Below are positions 26,654 to 36,047 of a stretch of 64,000 bases of DNA, one piece after another (position 1 is the stretch's first letter; each line of letters starts with the position of its first letter). The notes under the pieces are model-generated. The model searched no databases, was not told where the DNA came from, and worked only from the letters and a program-made list of their open reading frames with translations. Position numbers and translations under genes: made by a program. The stretch comes from Promethearchaeota archaeon (GTDB lineage: Archaea; Asgardarchaeota; Lokiarchaeia; Sigyniarchaeales; SOKP01). The stretch lies in contig JAHPZA010000004.1 in the NCBI GenBank assembly GCA_019058445.1, forward strand, positions 248,001 to 312,000, in the 5' to 3' direction.

Positions 26654-28438
26654 ATGCCAATAAAGAGTGGAGATAAGTTTCAAGTAAATGAAAATAAAAG
26701 ATGGTTTCAAAAATGGTGGCCAAAGGATGTTCCAAAAAATATTTCCTTACCAGAAATGACCGTCAATGAAATGCTTGAAGAACAAGTTAAGAAATACGCA
26801 GATCATAATATAATGTGGTTTTTAGAAACCTGGATGACATATAAGGAATTTCAAGATCACGTAAACGCACTTGCAACGGCTCTTGATAATTTAGGGATTA
26901 AAAAGGGTGATGTCGTCGCAATGCATTTACCAAATTGCTTCCAATATGTTATAAGTTATTATGCCATTACTAAGATTGGTGCCATCGCTACTGGAGTAAA
27001 TCCAACATATCAACCTATGGAAATTTTGCATCAGTTAGATATTACGAAACCAAAAGTACTTATCGTACTTGATGCTCTATATGAACCGTATATTAAACCC
27101 ATAATCGCTAAATCTAGCATAGAGAAATTAATCTACACAAATGTGGCTGATTTAGCTCATGGATTAGGCTTTAAAAGAATCTTAGGAAAATTATTAAAAA
27201 AAATTCCTACAGGGAAAGTCGATTTTCCTGGAGCACTAAAATTCATGGATCTTTTAAATACTCCATCAGCAGTTCCAAATATAAAAATTGATATCAAAAC
27301 CCATCCAGCAACCTTTATAATGACCGGGGGAACTACCGGCTTGCCCAAAGCAGCAGTTTTAACCCATTTTAATGTGGTGTCTAACGCGAATCAATGTGTT
27401 CAGTGGTTAGGGGGAGAAACGCCCGGTATTGGCGTTGTTGGAGTGCTTCCATTATTCCACAGTTTTGCCCATACTGTGGTAATGAATACGACGATAAAGT
27501 TTGGAGGATGGATGATGTTATTCCCAAGACCCCCCGACACAGAGGATTTGCTTGCTGATATCGTGAAATTGCCGGCACCCGAGGGTTTAGTCTATCCTGG
27601 AGCCGAAATCTTATTTAAAAGATTAGCAGAATTTGAAGATATTAAAAAATATCCCGGAGTGATGGGTAAGCTAAAATTATGTGTCTCTGGAGCAGGACCT
27701 TTACATAGACCTGTGCGCGATGCTTTTGTTGAAAATACTAAAGGGAGAATTGTTGAAGGGTATGGATTGAGCGAAGCCACTCCAGTAGTTAGTGCTGGAA
27801 ATTTATTTGGAGAGAGTCCAATAGGAGTAATAGGTATGCCCTTTCCAGCAACTGAATGGGGAATATGGCCTGTTGATGATTTTAGTCAAGGTCCAATTTG
27901 TTTAGGAAATCCAGATGATACTAATTTCGGAGAAGAGCATACTGGAGAATTATGCGTCCATGGTCCACAGGTTATGTTAGAATATCTAAATAAACCAGAG
28001 GAAACAGAAGAAACTATTAAAGAATTTGATGGTAAACTATGGTTATTAACTGGAGATATCGGATTTATGAACGAGGATGGTACAATTGAACTAAGAGATA
28101 GGAAAAAGCAACTTATTAAATATAAAGGATATTCTGTATACCCTAAAGAAGTAGAAGAGCTTCTTATGAAGCATCCTGAAATTTCAGAAGCTGCAGTTGC
28201 AGGATTGCCTAATGAGGAATTTGGAGAAGCTGTTAAAGCGTGGGTTGAATTAACTCCCGGATCTACTTTGACTCCAGAAGCAATTAAAGAATGGGCTGCC
28301 GAAAATATGACACATTATAAACGCCCGTATTATGTTGAAATTATAGAGGAAGTGCCAAAAAATTTAATTGGAAAAGTTCAAAGGCGTTTACTTCAAGAAG
28401 CAGATCCTATCTGGCAAGAAAAAAATAAACCAGCATAA
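26654..28438 (+). CDS. fadD: Long-chain fatty-acid--CoA ligase (AMP-forming)
   Basis: This 594-residue enzyme of the ANL superfamily activates a carboxylic acid with ATP and CoA. The P-loop is TGGTTGLPK (residues 224-232). The A5 motif is VEGYGLSEATP, A7 is LLTGDIGFMNEDG, and A8 is RDRKKQLIKYKGYSVYP. The catalytic Lys is in LIGKVQRR near the C-terminus. Length and motif spelling fit long-chain acyl-CoA synthetases. A single gene with its own long upstream spacer, it is convergent with the GTPase at 28465. It may feed the thiolase at 51689 functionally, but they are far apart. Confidence 0.88.
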   Translation: MPIKSGDKFQVNENKRWFQKWWPKDVPKNISLPEMTVNEMLEEQVKKYADHNIMWFLETWMTYKEFQDHVNALATALDNLGIKKGDVVAMHLPNCFQYVISYYAITKIGAIATGVNPTYQPMEILHQLDITKPKVLIVLDALYEPYIKPIIAKSSIEKLIYTNVADLAHGLGFKRILGKLLKKIPTGKVDFPGALKFMDLLNTPSAVPNIKIDIKTHPATFIMTGGTTGLPKAAVLTHFNVVSNANQCVQWLGGETPGIGVVGVLPLFHSFAHTVVMNTTIKFGGWMMLFPRPPDTEDLLADIVKLPAPEGLVYPGAEILFKRLAEFEDIKKYPGVMGKLKLCVSGAGPLHRPVRDAFVENTKGRIVEGYGLSEATPVVSAGNLFGESPIGVIGMPFPATEWGIWPVDDFSQGPICLGNPDDTNFGEEHTGELCVHGPQVMLEYLNKPEETEETIKEFDGKLWLLTGDIGFMNEDGTIELRDRKKQLIKYKGYSVYPKEVEELLMKHPEISEAAVAGLPNEEFGEAVKAWVELTPGSTLTPEAIKEWAAENMTHYKRPYYVEIIEEVPKNLIGKVQRRLLQEADPIWQEKNKPA

Positions 28439-28464
28439 TACTTTTTTTTTTCTAAATTTAAAAA

Positions 28465-28986
28465 TTAATAAAACTCAGACTTTTGGAGCATCAATCTGGT
28501 TAATGCCTCAAAAGTCACTTCTACATTTTCGCCCGTTTTTGAGCTGCATTCGATAAAGGCGTTCATATCTCTAGATTCAGCAATCTGAATACCCTCTTCA
28601 CTACTAACTTCACGTTCCTCAAGATCGGCTTTACCACCAACAACAATAACAGGGAACATATCTTCTATCTTTTTGCGTATAACTGTTAACCAATCATCAA
28701 TATGGGCTAAAGAAGAATAGTTTGTTATATCATACATAAAGATACCCCCATTGGCTCCTTTCACATAGGTTGGTAATAAAAATCTAAAACGTTCTTCCCC
28801 ACCAAAGTCCCAAATTTGAAGTTTTACCTTTTTTTCATCAATTTCCAAGCTTTTTACTTCGAAATCAACACCAATTGTCATGGAGGTGTCTGATTTAAAT
28901 AAATTTGTCAAATACCTTTGAGTTAGAGTGGTCTTTCCGCAACCTGCGTCTCCAAATATCACAATTTTATAGGTCGCATCGTACAT
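28465..28986 (-). CDS. Ras/Rab-like small GTPase with altered G3 and G4 motifs
   Basis: The 173-residue protein has G1 GDAGCGKT (residues 12-19), the G2 Thr in SMTIGVDF, G3 WDFGGEE (59-65), G4 GGKAD (117-121) and G5 SSK (148-150). Two key positions differ from canonical Ras: the catalytic Gln after DxxG is Glu64, and the Asn of the NKxD guanine-specificity motif is Gly118. Lys119 and Asp121 are kept. Hydrolysis and nucleotide affinity may therefore be unusual. There is no C-terminal Cys for prenylation, so any membrane contact would need a partner. It stands alone, divergent from no close gene. Confidence 0.85.
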   Translation of the reverse strand: MYDATYKIVIFGDAGCGKTTLTQRYLTNLFKSDTSMTIGVDFEVKSLEIDEKKVKLQIWDFGGEERFRFLLPTYVKGANGGIFMYDITNYSSLAHIDDWLTVIRKKIEDMFPVIVVGGKADLEEREVSSEEGIQIAESRDMNAFIECSSKTGENVEVTFEALTRLMLQKSEFY

Positions 28987-29137
28987 GTTTCTACAATAGA
29001 CTATTTGTGATTTTTTTTTTATCTCTTAACATTATGATTTCTATTTATTATTAATAAATTTTCGTTTTTAATTAAATCCATATGAATTATCTTATTAACT
29101 ATTAAAAAAAATTAAAAATAAACGTAATTTATTCTAG

Positions 29138-29536
29138 CTATTTGTCTTTAATTAATACTTCTACCGCAGCATCGCATATAATCATTTTATCAGACGTATC
29201 TCCTAATTCTTTGATCATAATACCATGAGCAACAAGCCCTCCTTTTTCCACTTCAAGCGATTTTTCACCAAAGGGAACAGCTTTTAGCACTTTTTTTTCA
29301 TCTATTTTTTCTGGGTATGGTGCACCTATCTTCACATGAACTTTCATCCGTAAAAGATCCTTAGCTTCTTTAAAATTACAGAAATCGGCTATTCCTGTCA
29401 AACAATTGTTAGAAATTGCATTTTTTATAGCTTTTATTGCAGCTCTTGTACAATCATCGTCGTGACCGTGTTGGTCGACACCTTGTCCAATCTGCACGAT
29501 AAATCTTTTATAATTTTGGTTCATTATTATTGCCAT
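29138..29536 (-). CDS. Lin0512 family protein
   Basis: The frame opens at 29620, but the family begins at KRFIVQIGQGVDQHGHD, so I place the start at the ATG at 29536-29534; another ATG at 29524-29522 is equally good. Features are the GVDQHGHDDDCTRAA turn with conserved His/Asp, a helix AIKAIKNAISNNCL, then MKVHVKIGAPYPEKID, VPFGEK and KGGLVAHGIMI. This matches a small conserved family (Lin0512) of unknown function in bacteria and archaea. It is divergent from argS. Confidence 0.75.
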   Translation of the reverse strand: MAIIMNQNYKRFIVQIGQGVDQHGHDDDCTRAAIKAIKNAISNNCLTGIADFCNFKEAKDLLRMKVHVKIGAPYPEKIDEKKVLKAVPFGEKSLEVEKGGLVAHGIMIKELGDTSDKMIICDAAVEVLIKDK

Positions 29537-29721
29537 TTTTATATTTAATGGTGATGTAATATCTTCAAAAAAGTATTTATCAATCAAAAGGTTATGTTTT
29601 AGGATTAACGCATATAACAAATTTTATGAGCTAATCTTAATATATGTTTACCATACTAGATGGAAAAATAACATTTTCTTCAGAAGTATATGCATAAAAA
29701 TTTGGTGTCTAGAAAGGTACT

Positions 29722-31440
29722 ATGAGGATAATTGATAAAAAAATTGTTGCTGAATATCTAAAAACTTCCGTTAAGAATTTCTCAGTAGAAGAGTTGGAGA
29801 GTCTAATTGAGATTCCCCCTCAAAATATTAATTATTCTTACGCATTTCCCGTCTATCGACTGGCAAAATTCGAGAAAAAATCACCAAATTTAATTGCTAA
29901 AGAGTTGAAAGAAAACTTAGTTTTGCCTGATTTTTTAGATAAAGTAGAAGCAAAAGGTCCGTATTTAAATTTTAGAGTTAACACATACACAGTTTTAAAT
30001 AATATCTATGAATCGAAGCAAGACTATGGAAAAATTAGAGAATTAGTAGAAAAAAATAAATTTACTCCTCTTAGAATTGTCATCGAATATCCTGCTCCGA
30101 ATACGAATAAACCTCTTCATTTAGGACACGTTCGAAATATGCTATTAGGAAATTCGCTGTCTCAAATTTTAAAATATAAGGGTCATCAGGTTTTTCAGGT
30201 CAATTTGAACAACGATAGAGGCATACATATCTGTAAGAGTATGCTCGCATATAAAAAATGGGGAAATAATGAGGCGCCGAAAGAAAAGAAATCAGATCAT
30301 TTCGTAGGAGAGTATTATATTAAGTTTAGTCAAGAAGCAGAAAAAAATGATAAGCTAAATGAAGAAGCTGCATCCATGCTTAAATTATGGGAACAAAACG
30401 ATCCAGATACGAGAGCATTATGGAAAAAAATGAATACATGGGCTCTAGATGGCTTTAAGGAAACATATCGCAAGTTCGATATCTCTTTTGATAAGGAATA
30501 TTATGAGTCTAATTTATATAAGGAAGGAAAGGAAATAATTCTGGATAATCTTGGAAAAGGATTTCTCAACAAAACCGAAGATGGTGCGGTATATGCTAAC
30601 TTGAAAGAAACTTTTAATCTGCCTAATAAAATTTTACTAAGAAGTGATGGAACCTCCATATATATCACTCAAGATATTTATTTGGCATATCTGAAAAAGG
30701 AAGATTTCAAATATGACGAATCAATTTATGTAGTGGGCAATGAACAAGATCTTTATTTTAAACAACTTTTTGCAGTATTAGAGAGGATTGGATTTAAAGA
30801 ACAGAAATATCATTTATCCTATGGGATGATTAGTCTCCCCGAGGGGAAAATGAAAAGCAGAGAGGGTACTGTGGTTGATGCGGATGACATTATTGAAGAA
30901 ATGAATTATCTTGCTTATGAAGAAGTTCATAAAAGATATCCAAAGCTTCCAGAAAAGGAAAAAGCACGAAGAGCAAAAATATTAAGTATGTCAGCTTTGA
31001 GATTCTTCATTTTAAAATTTAATCCAAGATCCGATTTCATTTTTAATCCTAAGGAAAGCATTTCTTTTGAGGGAGAGACGGGACCATACATTCAATATTG
31101 CTATGCGAGAATTGAATCAATATTTAATAAATCTAAGGAAAAAATTGATTTGAATATTAATTTCGAACTCTTATCTCATGAAAAGGAATTAATTTTAATT
31201 AAGCAACTAAATTATTTTCCAGAAGTTATTGAAACCACAGCTACTTCCTATGGCATTCATTTACTTCCTCAATATCTCTTAAGTTTATGCCAAGATTTCA
31301 ATTCCTTTTATGCCAGTTGTCAAGTAATTTCGGAAAATAAAGAATTAGAGAGAGCAAGATTATTATTAATAAAATGTGTTCAAATTATTATCAAAATAGG
31401 ATTAAATCTTCTAGGAATAGAAACTTTAGAAGAAATGTAA
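29722..31440 (+). CDS. argS: Arginyl-tRNA synthetase
   Basis: This 572-residue class Ia synthetase has the HIGH motif as HLGH (residues 133-136) in EYPAPNTNKPLHLGHVRNM and a KMSKS-like motif KMKSREGT. The N-terminal additional domain and the C-terminal anticodon domain (YCYARIESIF onwards) are present. It charges tRNA-Arg. It is followed after 33 bases by an agmatinase gene and then deoxyhypusine synthase, suggesting one transcript linking arginine use to polyamine/hypusine chemistry. Confidence 0.95.
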   Translation: MRIIDKKIVAEYLKTSVKNFSVEELESLIEIPPQNINYSYAFPVYRLAKFEKKSPNLIAKELKENLVLPDFLDKVEAKGPYLNFRVNTYTVLNNIYESKQDYGKIRELVEKNKFTPLRIVIEYPAPNTNKPLHLGHVRNMLLGNSLSQILKYKGHQVFQVNLNNDRGIHICKSMLAYKKWGNNEAPKEKKSDHFVGEYYIKFSQEAEKNDKLNEEAASMLKLWEQNDPDTRALWKKMNTWALDGFKETYRKFDISFDKEYYESNLYKEGKEIILDNLGKGFLNKTEDGAVYANLKETFNLPNKILLRSDGTSIYITQDIYLAYLKKEDFKYDESIYVVGNEQDLYFKQLFAVLERIGFKEQKYHLSYGMISLPEGKMKSREGTVVDADDIIEEMNYLAYEEVHKRYPKLPEKEKARRAKILSMSALRFFILKFNPRSDFIFNPKESISFEGETGPYIQYCYARIESIFNKSKEKIDLNINFELLSHEKELILIKQLNYFPEVIETTATSYGIHLLPQYLLSLCQDFNSFYASCQVISENKELERARLLLIKCVQIIIKIGLNLLGIETLEEM

Positions 31441-31473
31441 TATAAAATTAACGGGAAAATAGTTTTAGATATT

Positions 31474-32385
31474 ATGAATTTTTTTGATTTTGGTGAGATA
31501 ATCAATAAAGATACCCAATTTGTAATTTTTGGAATACCTTGGGATTATTTAACTTCTATCGAGGGACCTGATTCATCTCTCGCCCCCCAAAAAATACGGA
31601 ATGTAACAGAAAATTTAGCACTCACAACTGAATTAGGATCTGAAATTCCAAATATTAAAGCTGTTGACATTGGAGATGTAGAAATTGAGCCTAAAAATGT
31701 AGATAAAAATCTCAATGAAATAAAGAATTTTATTAATAAGATATATAAACAGAAGAAAGATGCTATTTTAGTTATTATTGGAGGCGATCATTTCTGCTCA
31801 TATCCAGTTGTAAAAACCGTGGGCGATAATAGAGATAATAAGAAAAATTTCGGCATTTTAATATTCGATTCTCATTTAGATCTTTATGAAGAATGGGATA
31901 AGGGAGTATATTCTCATGCTACAATTTCTCATAGAATTTATGATTTAGAATACGTTAATAATAAAAATCTATTAATCGTGGGTTCAAGAGATATTGATAT
32001 TCCAGAGCTAAAAATTGCTAATGCTGAAGAAATTGTTCATTTTGATGCTCATCTAATTGAAGAAATCGGGTTAAAGCAATTTACCGATAAAATTATTAGT
32101 TTTTTCAAAACCTCGGGTATTGAAGATTTATACGTATCGATCGATGTGGATGCGTTGGATCCATCTATCGCTCCCGCCACTGGATTTGCCATTCCCGGCG
32201 GTTTTTCCTATAGAGAATTGTGGAAAATACTAAGAGAGATACCTAACCATTTCGATGTGGTAGGGTTTGATTTAGTTGAGGTCGCCCCGAATTTGGACCT
32301 ACCTAATAATTTAACCAGTAATTTAGCAGCCAAATTGATTGTAGAATTTATGGATTTTATTACAATTAGGAAAAATAGACAATAA
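31474..32385 (+). CDS. speB: Agmatinase-family ureohydrolase
   Basis: The 303-residue protein has the arginase/agmatinase metal motifs IGGDHFCSYP, FDSHLDLYEEW with SHATISH downstream, and SIDVDALDPSIAPATGFAIPGG. Those Asp and His residues hold the two manganese ions. Agmatinase converts agmatine to putrescine and urea. It is 2 bases upstream of deoxyhypusine synthase. In other archaea an agmatinase-type enzyme helps form the hypusine precursor from agmatine, either through spermidine or after transfer to aIF5A, and the gene order here fits that role. Confidence 0.9.
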   Translation: MNFFDFGEIINKDTQFVIFGIPWDYLTSIEGPDSSLAPQKIRNVTENLALTTELGSEIPNIKAVDIGDVEIEPKNVDKNLNEIKNFINKIYKQKKDAILVIIGGDHFCSYPVVKTVGDNRDNKKNFGILIFDSHLDLYEEWDKGVYSHATISHRIYDLEYVNNKNLLIVGSRDIDIPELKIANAEEIVHFDAHLIEEIGLKQFTDKIISFFKTSGIEDLYVSIDVDALDPSIAPATGFAIPGGFSYRELWKILREIPNHFDVVGFDLVEVAPNLDLPNNLTSNLAAKLIVEFMDFITIRKNRQ

Positions 32386-32387
32386 AA

Positions 32388-33338
32388 ATGAAAGAAAAAG
32401 AGAGAAAAGAAGTATTTCAAAAGGTCAATCAATTTAAAATAGAGAGAGATACAAATATCGTCGATCTTGTTAATAATCTTAAAGGAACTGGTTTTAATGC
32501 TAAAAGATTGGCTTTAGCATGTGAAATTTACTATAAAATGATCGAAGATAAAGATTGTGTGAAATTTTTCGGATTAGCGGGTGCTATGGTTCCAGTTGGT
32601 ATGCAACAAATAATTCACGATTTCATAGAAGAAGGATTCATTGATGTATTAGTAACCACAGGCGCGAATTTAACTCATGATATCGCGGAAACCTTAGGAT
32701 ATCATCATCTTCAAGGAGAAGTGCATATTGAAAGGTTAGATGATGTAAAGTTATATGAGCGAGAAATGAATAGGATATACGATGTCTTTCTGCCTAATAA
32801 GGTCTATGAAGGTATAGAAAATTTTGTTTCTAAATTGAAAATCCCAGACAATAATATGTCAGTCAGTGAATTTTTAAAATTTTTAGGAGAAAATATACCA
32901 AATAATCCAAAATCGATTTTAAGAATTTGCGCTGAAAAGAATATACCAATCTACTGTCCAGCTTTTACGGATTCTGGTTTAGCCCTACAACTAGGTTTTC
33001 ACCATCAAAAATTAAATCTTAATCATTTTAAGGATATGCTGGAAATGGTGAATTTAGCTTGGGATGCGAAAAAGGCAGGTATTTGTATAGTTGGTGGGGG
33101 AGTACCAAAAAACTTTATCTTCCAATCTATGCAATTTTGCCCTAATTCTGCTGATTATGCTATTCAAATTACAATGGATAGACCAGAACCAGGCGGACTT
33201 TCCGGTGCTACATTAAATGAGGCTATGTCTTGGGGAAAAATTAATAAACATGCGAAGCATTCAACTATTATCTCGGATGCGACGATTGCACTTCCTATAC
33301 TCTTCTGGTATCTGAAAGAATCAAGAGTAGGAAGTTAA
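32388..33338 (+). CDS. dys: Deoxyhypusine synthase
   Basis: This 316-residue enzyme transfers an aminobutyl group to a lysine of aIF5A. Typical segments are FGLAGAMVPVGMQQI, VTTGANLTHD, IVGGGVPKNF and EAMSWGKINKHA, the last containing the active-site Lys. The length matches archaeal DHS. It directly follows the agmatinase gene, so the two are almost certainly cotranscribed. Confidence 0.95.
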   Translation: MKEKERKEVFQKVNQFKIERDTNIVDLVNNLKGTGFNAKRLALACEIYYKMIEDKDCVKFFGLAGAMVPVGMQQIIHDFIEEGFIDVLVTTGANLTHDIAETLGYHHLQGEVHIERLDDVKLYEREMNRIYDVFLPNKVYEGIENFVSKLKIPDNNMSVSEFLKFLGENIPNNPKSILRICAEKNIPIYCPAFTDSGLALQLGFHHQKLNLNHFKDMLEMVNLAWDAKKAGICIVGGGVPKNFIFQSMQFCPNSADYAIQITMDRPEPGGLSGATLNEAMSWGKINKHAKHSTIISDATIALPILFWYLKESRVGS

Positions 33339-33344
33339 TTGTTT

Positions 33345-33809
33345 TTAAAAAAAAGTACCCTTGAGTTTCTGATCTATCGTTTTAGTTTCAGAGCCAAAGA
33401 TTTTATCAAGTTTTTCTTTAAATGTTTGGAATTGAGAAATTTCTGACAAATTTTTCCCGTTATATTTCGCGATAAACTGCTTCATTATTTCTTTTAATGA
33501 AGGAATAACGACTTTTGAAATGTGTTTGTCAATCTTTTTTTCTTGGTCTAATATGGCATATGCGATTAGCGGTTCAGGTTCAGGACTGTCTTCTGGCTTT
33601 ATTTTATCTTCGATAAATGATATAACAAATTTACGCATCTCAAAATATTCAATAGTGTCCTTAGAAAAAGCACTCTCCGCAAAATTTATAAGAGCGGTTA
33701 ACAGCGCTGATCGTAGATCTTTATCAATTTTATTGTCTGAGGTTTGATGATACGTTGCAAATAATAGCGTAAAACCCCTGAATAATATACCGCTTTCTCG
33801 GATAACCAT
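33345..33809 (-). CDS. Longin-like domain protein (Asgard type), putative
   Basis: This 154-residue protein opens with VIRESGILFRGFTLLF, continues with DLRSALLTALINFAESAF, then FEMRKFVISFIEDK, PLIAYAILD, and a long helix ending MKQFIAKYNG. Two strands, helix, strands, then a long helix is the order of longin/roadblock modules, which in Asgards and eukaryotes work with small GTPases. The match is by pattern only. No transmembrane segment. It ends 7 bases from the stop of convergent dys. Confidence 0.5.
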   Translation of the reverse strand: MVIRESGILFRGFTLLFATYHQTSDNKIDKDLRSALLTALINFAESAFSKDTIEYFEMRKFVISFIEDKIKPEDSPEPEPLIAYAILDQEKKIDKHISKVVIPSLKEIMKQFIAKYNGKNLSEISQFQTFKEKLDKIFGSETKTIDQKLKGTFF

Positions 33810-33932
33810 AATTAGTGTTTACTTCTGCAATAAGATATTATTTTAAATTCTTAATTTAAATATCGAAATACTAATTATGTTAAATAAACGATTGTGATCT
33901 ATTAAATCTTTTAGATATAGAAGATGGTAAAG

Positions 33933-35390
33933 TTAAAGTTCTTCATACCATTTGTTAAAAAATTTCTTCCATAGTATTAGTTCACTAAATATCTCTCTTT
34001 TTTTCCATGCTTTTAACACTTCAAAATAGTTCTCTTTATACTCTCCAATCAATTGTTTTTTAGTATAAGATTTCGAAGGTTTTTCTGGTACTGAATTTTT
34101 AAATGCGTTAGAAGGCAATTTCCACCATTCCTTTAAAAATTCTGAGCCAAACTCATTCTCATAATATTGCATATTTTTATATACGAACACGTTTGGGTAA
34201 TTGGAAAAAAGTGTTGGACTTATTTGGATATTCTCATGCATGGCATAATTGTTAACAAAGTCTAATGTTTCGTTGAAAGTACTCTGATCCTCTCCTGGAA
34301 ATCCTGCAAGAAGATTTAACCTACAATAAGGGCCATCTGAAAGCTTATATTGATTTAAGATAGATATCATTGTTTCGATGTACTCTCGGGGATTCTCAGT
34401 TTTATGCATCTCGGGTAATAATCTCTTACTTGCTGATTCAAATCCAAATCCGATAATCATTCCACATGTTCTATGCTTTTTAATTAAATTTAGATTATTC
34501 TTAAAAGATTCTACTCTACTCTGACATGAAAAACTAAATTTTTCATTCAATTTATTTTGAATTAAATAATCTACGACTTTATTGCTAATAGACACTCGAT
34601 TGAAAGATTGGTCAGCAAAAGCTATTTTTGGAGCATTATAATTATATTGCTCAACAATTCTACATAATTTTTCAAATTCTTTTTTGAACTTTTGAAAAGT
34701 GAAACTTCTAAAATCATAATTTTGAGCGCAAAAAGCACATTGATAAGGACAACCTCTTGACATGAAATACTCAAATTTGAATTTGTTTTTGTAAGGATAT
34801 TGTTCTAAATATAATTCATAGTCCGGAAAGGGTAGGGTATTTATTTCAATGCAACCGTTTGAATTTAATATTCTTGTTCTCCTACGTGGTTTTAAATTAT
34901 TAGATTTTAATAAATTTAATAGTGATAATTCAGCTTCACCTCTTATTACAAAATCAAAAGGAGATTCTCTAAAAAAGGAATTTCTAAAATCTTTAGGAAC
35001 AGCTGTAGGATGATAACCACCTACAATAATGGGTTTTTTTGGAAATTCCTTTTTTAATATCTTAGCAATTAAGTCCGTTTGAAGATATTGGAAACTCGTA
35101 TAACAATTTATACCTATGTTCTGAAACTCCTGTAAATTTTTTTTTTCCAAACATTTTAGAAGAGAAACTTTGAATAGGTCATTTGGTTCTGTAGAATCTA
35201 AATTTTTATAATTTTCTTGTTCTACTCGTAAATCAATTATCTGAGTTTCAATATTCACCCTTTCTTTAAGAAAGGATGAGAGGTGCAGTGTTCCCAATGG
35301 GATATCATTATAATATAGTGCTTTTTGGTATTCTTCAATATAAAAAAATCCGGGAATAATAAACAGTAACTTATTCTTGTTTGTCGACAT
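33933..35390 (-). CDS. B12-binding-domain radical SAM protein
   Basis: The 485-residue protein has an N-terminal Rossmann-like cobalamin-binding region (about residues 10-140) ending IIVGGYHPTAVPKDF, as in B12-dependent radical SAM enzymes. The radical SAM core follows, with Cys214, Cys218 and Cys221 in SRGCPYQCAFC. The middle IIGFGFESASKRLLPEMHKT and LLAGFPGEDQSTF are usual for this class. Such enzymes methylate or rearrange unreactive carbons, including lipids, bacteriochlorophyll, hopanoids and RiPPs. The substrate is unknown. It lies alone between two opposite or distant genes. Confidence 0.85.
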   Translation of the reverse strand: MSTNKNKLLFIIPGFFYIEEYQKALYYNDIPLGTLHLSSFLKERVNIETQIIDLRVEQENYKNLDSTEPNDLFKVSLLKCLEKKNLQEFQNIGINCYTSFQYLQTDLIAKILKKEFPKKPIIVGGYHPTAVPKDFRNSFFRESPFDFVIRGEAELSLLNLLKSNNLKPRRRTRILNSNGCIEINTLPFPDYELYLEQYPYKNKFKFEYFMSRGCPYQCAFCAQNYDFRSFTFQKFKKEFEKLCRIVEQYNYNAPKIAFADQSFNRVSISNKVVDYLIQNKLNEKFSFSCQSRVESFKNNLNLIKKHRTCGMIIGFGFESASKRLLPEMHKTENPREYIETMISILNQYKLSDGPYCRLNLLAGFPGEDQSTFNETLDFVNNYAMHENIQISPTLFSNYPNVFVYKNMQYYENEFGSEFLKEWWKLPSNAFKNSVPEKPSKSYTKKQLIGEYKENYFEVLKAWKKREIFSELILWKKFFNKWYEEL

Positions 35391-35467
35391 GTTGAATATA
35401 GCGAATTTTATATTCCTATAATTAAATTAAATCCTAAATTTTATAAACTCATAGTATATATTTTATT

Positions 35468-35947
35468 CTATTCTAAGTAAGTTTCTAAAAACACCAAGAC
35501 TTCTTTTAATACTTTCTTTTTAAAAGTTAATCGGTCAGTTTTAAAAACAAATTTCTTAACAAATGTCTCCTGTACTGTTGAAAAACCGATATAAACTAAA
35601 CCTACAGGTTTTTCGGGGGTTCCACCTGTTGGACCTGCAATACCTGTAATTCCTATCCCAATATCGCAAGGTTTTGAGATAACTCTGACTCCATAGGCCA
35701 TTTTTTCCGCAACTTCCTCTGAAACTGCTCCGAAATTCTCTAGTATTTCGGGATTTACCTTTAGAATATCAATTTTCGCTTGATTTCCATATGAAACTAC
35801 TCCCCTTTCAAAAATTTCTGAGGAACCAGAAATATTAGTTATCATATGAGATACATAACCCCCAGTACACGATTCGGCAATCGCAATTATAAGATTTTTT
35901 TCAGCGAAGTTTTTTATAATCGTTTCAATTCGTTCTAATATTTCCAT
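35468..35947 (-). CDS. pncC: CinA C-terminal domain protein (NMN deamidase PncC-like)
   Basis: This 159-residue protein is a free-standing CinA C-terminal domain: IAIAESCTGGYVSHMITNISG, GVVSYGNQAKIDIL, FGAVSEEVAEKMA, and IGITGIAGPTGGTPEKPVGLVYIG. In bacteria this domain deamidates nicotinamide mononucleotide in the pyridine nucleotide cycle. Archaeal activity is assumed from homology. Confidence 0.88.
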   Translation of the reverse strand: MEILERIETIIKNFAEKNLIIAIAESCTGGYVSHMITNISGSSEIFERGVVSYGNQAKIDILKVNPEILENFGAVSEEVAEKMAYGVRVISKPCDIGIGITGIAGPTGGTPEKPVGLVYIGFSTVQETFVKKFVFKTDRLTFKKKVLKEVLVFLETYLE

Positions 35948-36047
35948 ATGACGTATCTTTATAGATTTTAATAATTTATATCAAATTACGATATTAAAAT
36001 AATATTCATTACAAATAAAAAAATGTTAATTTAAAAAATTAAAGGAG

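Noticed and set aside
29537..29620. 28-codon extension of the Lin0512-family protein
   Set aside because: The family begins at KRFIVQIGQG; the extension is AT-rich and unlike it, and two ATGs lie at the right place.
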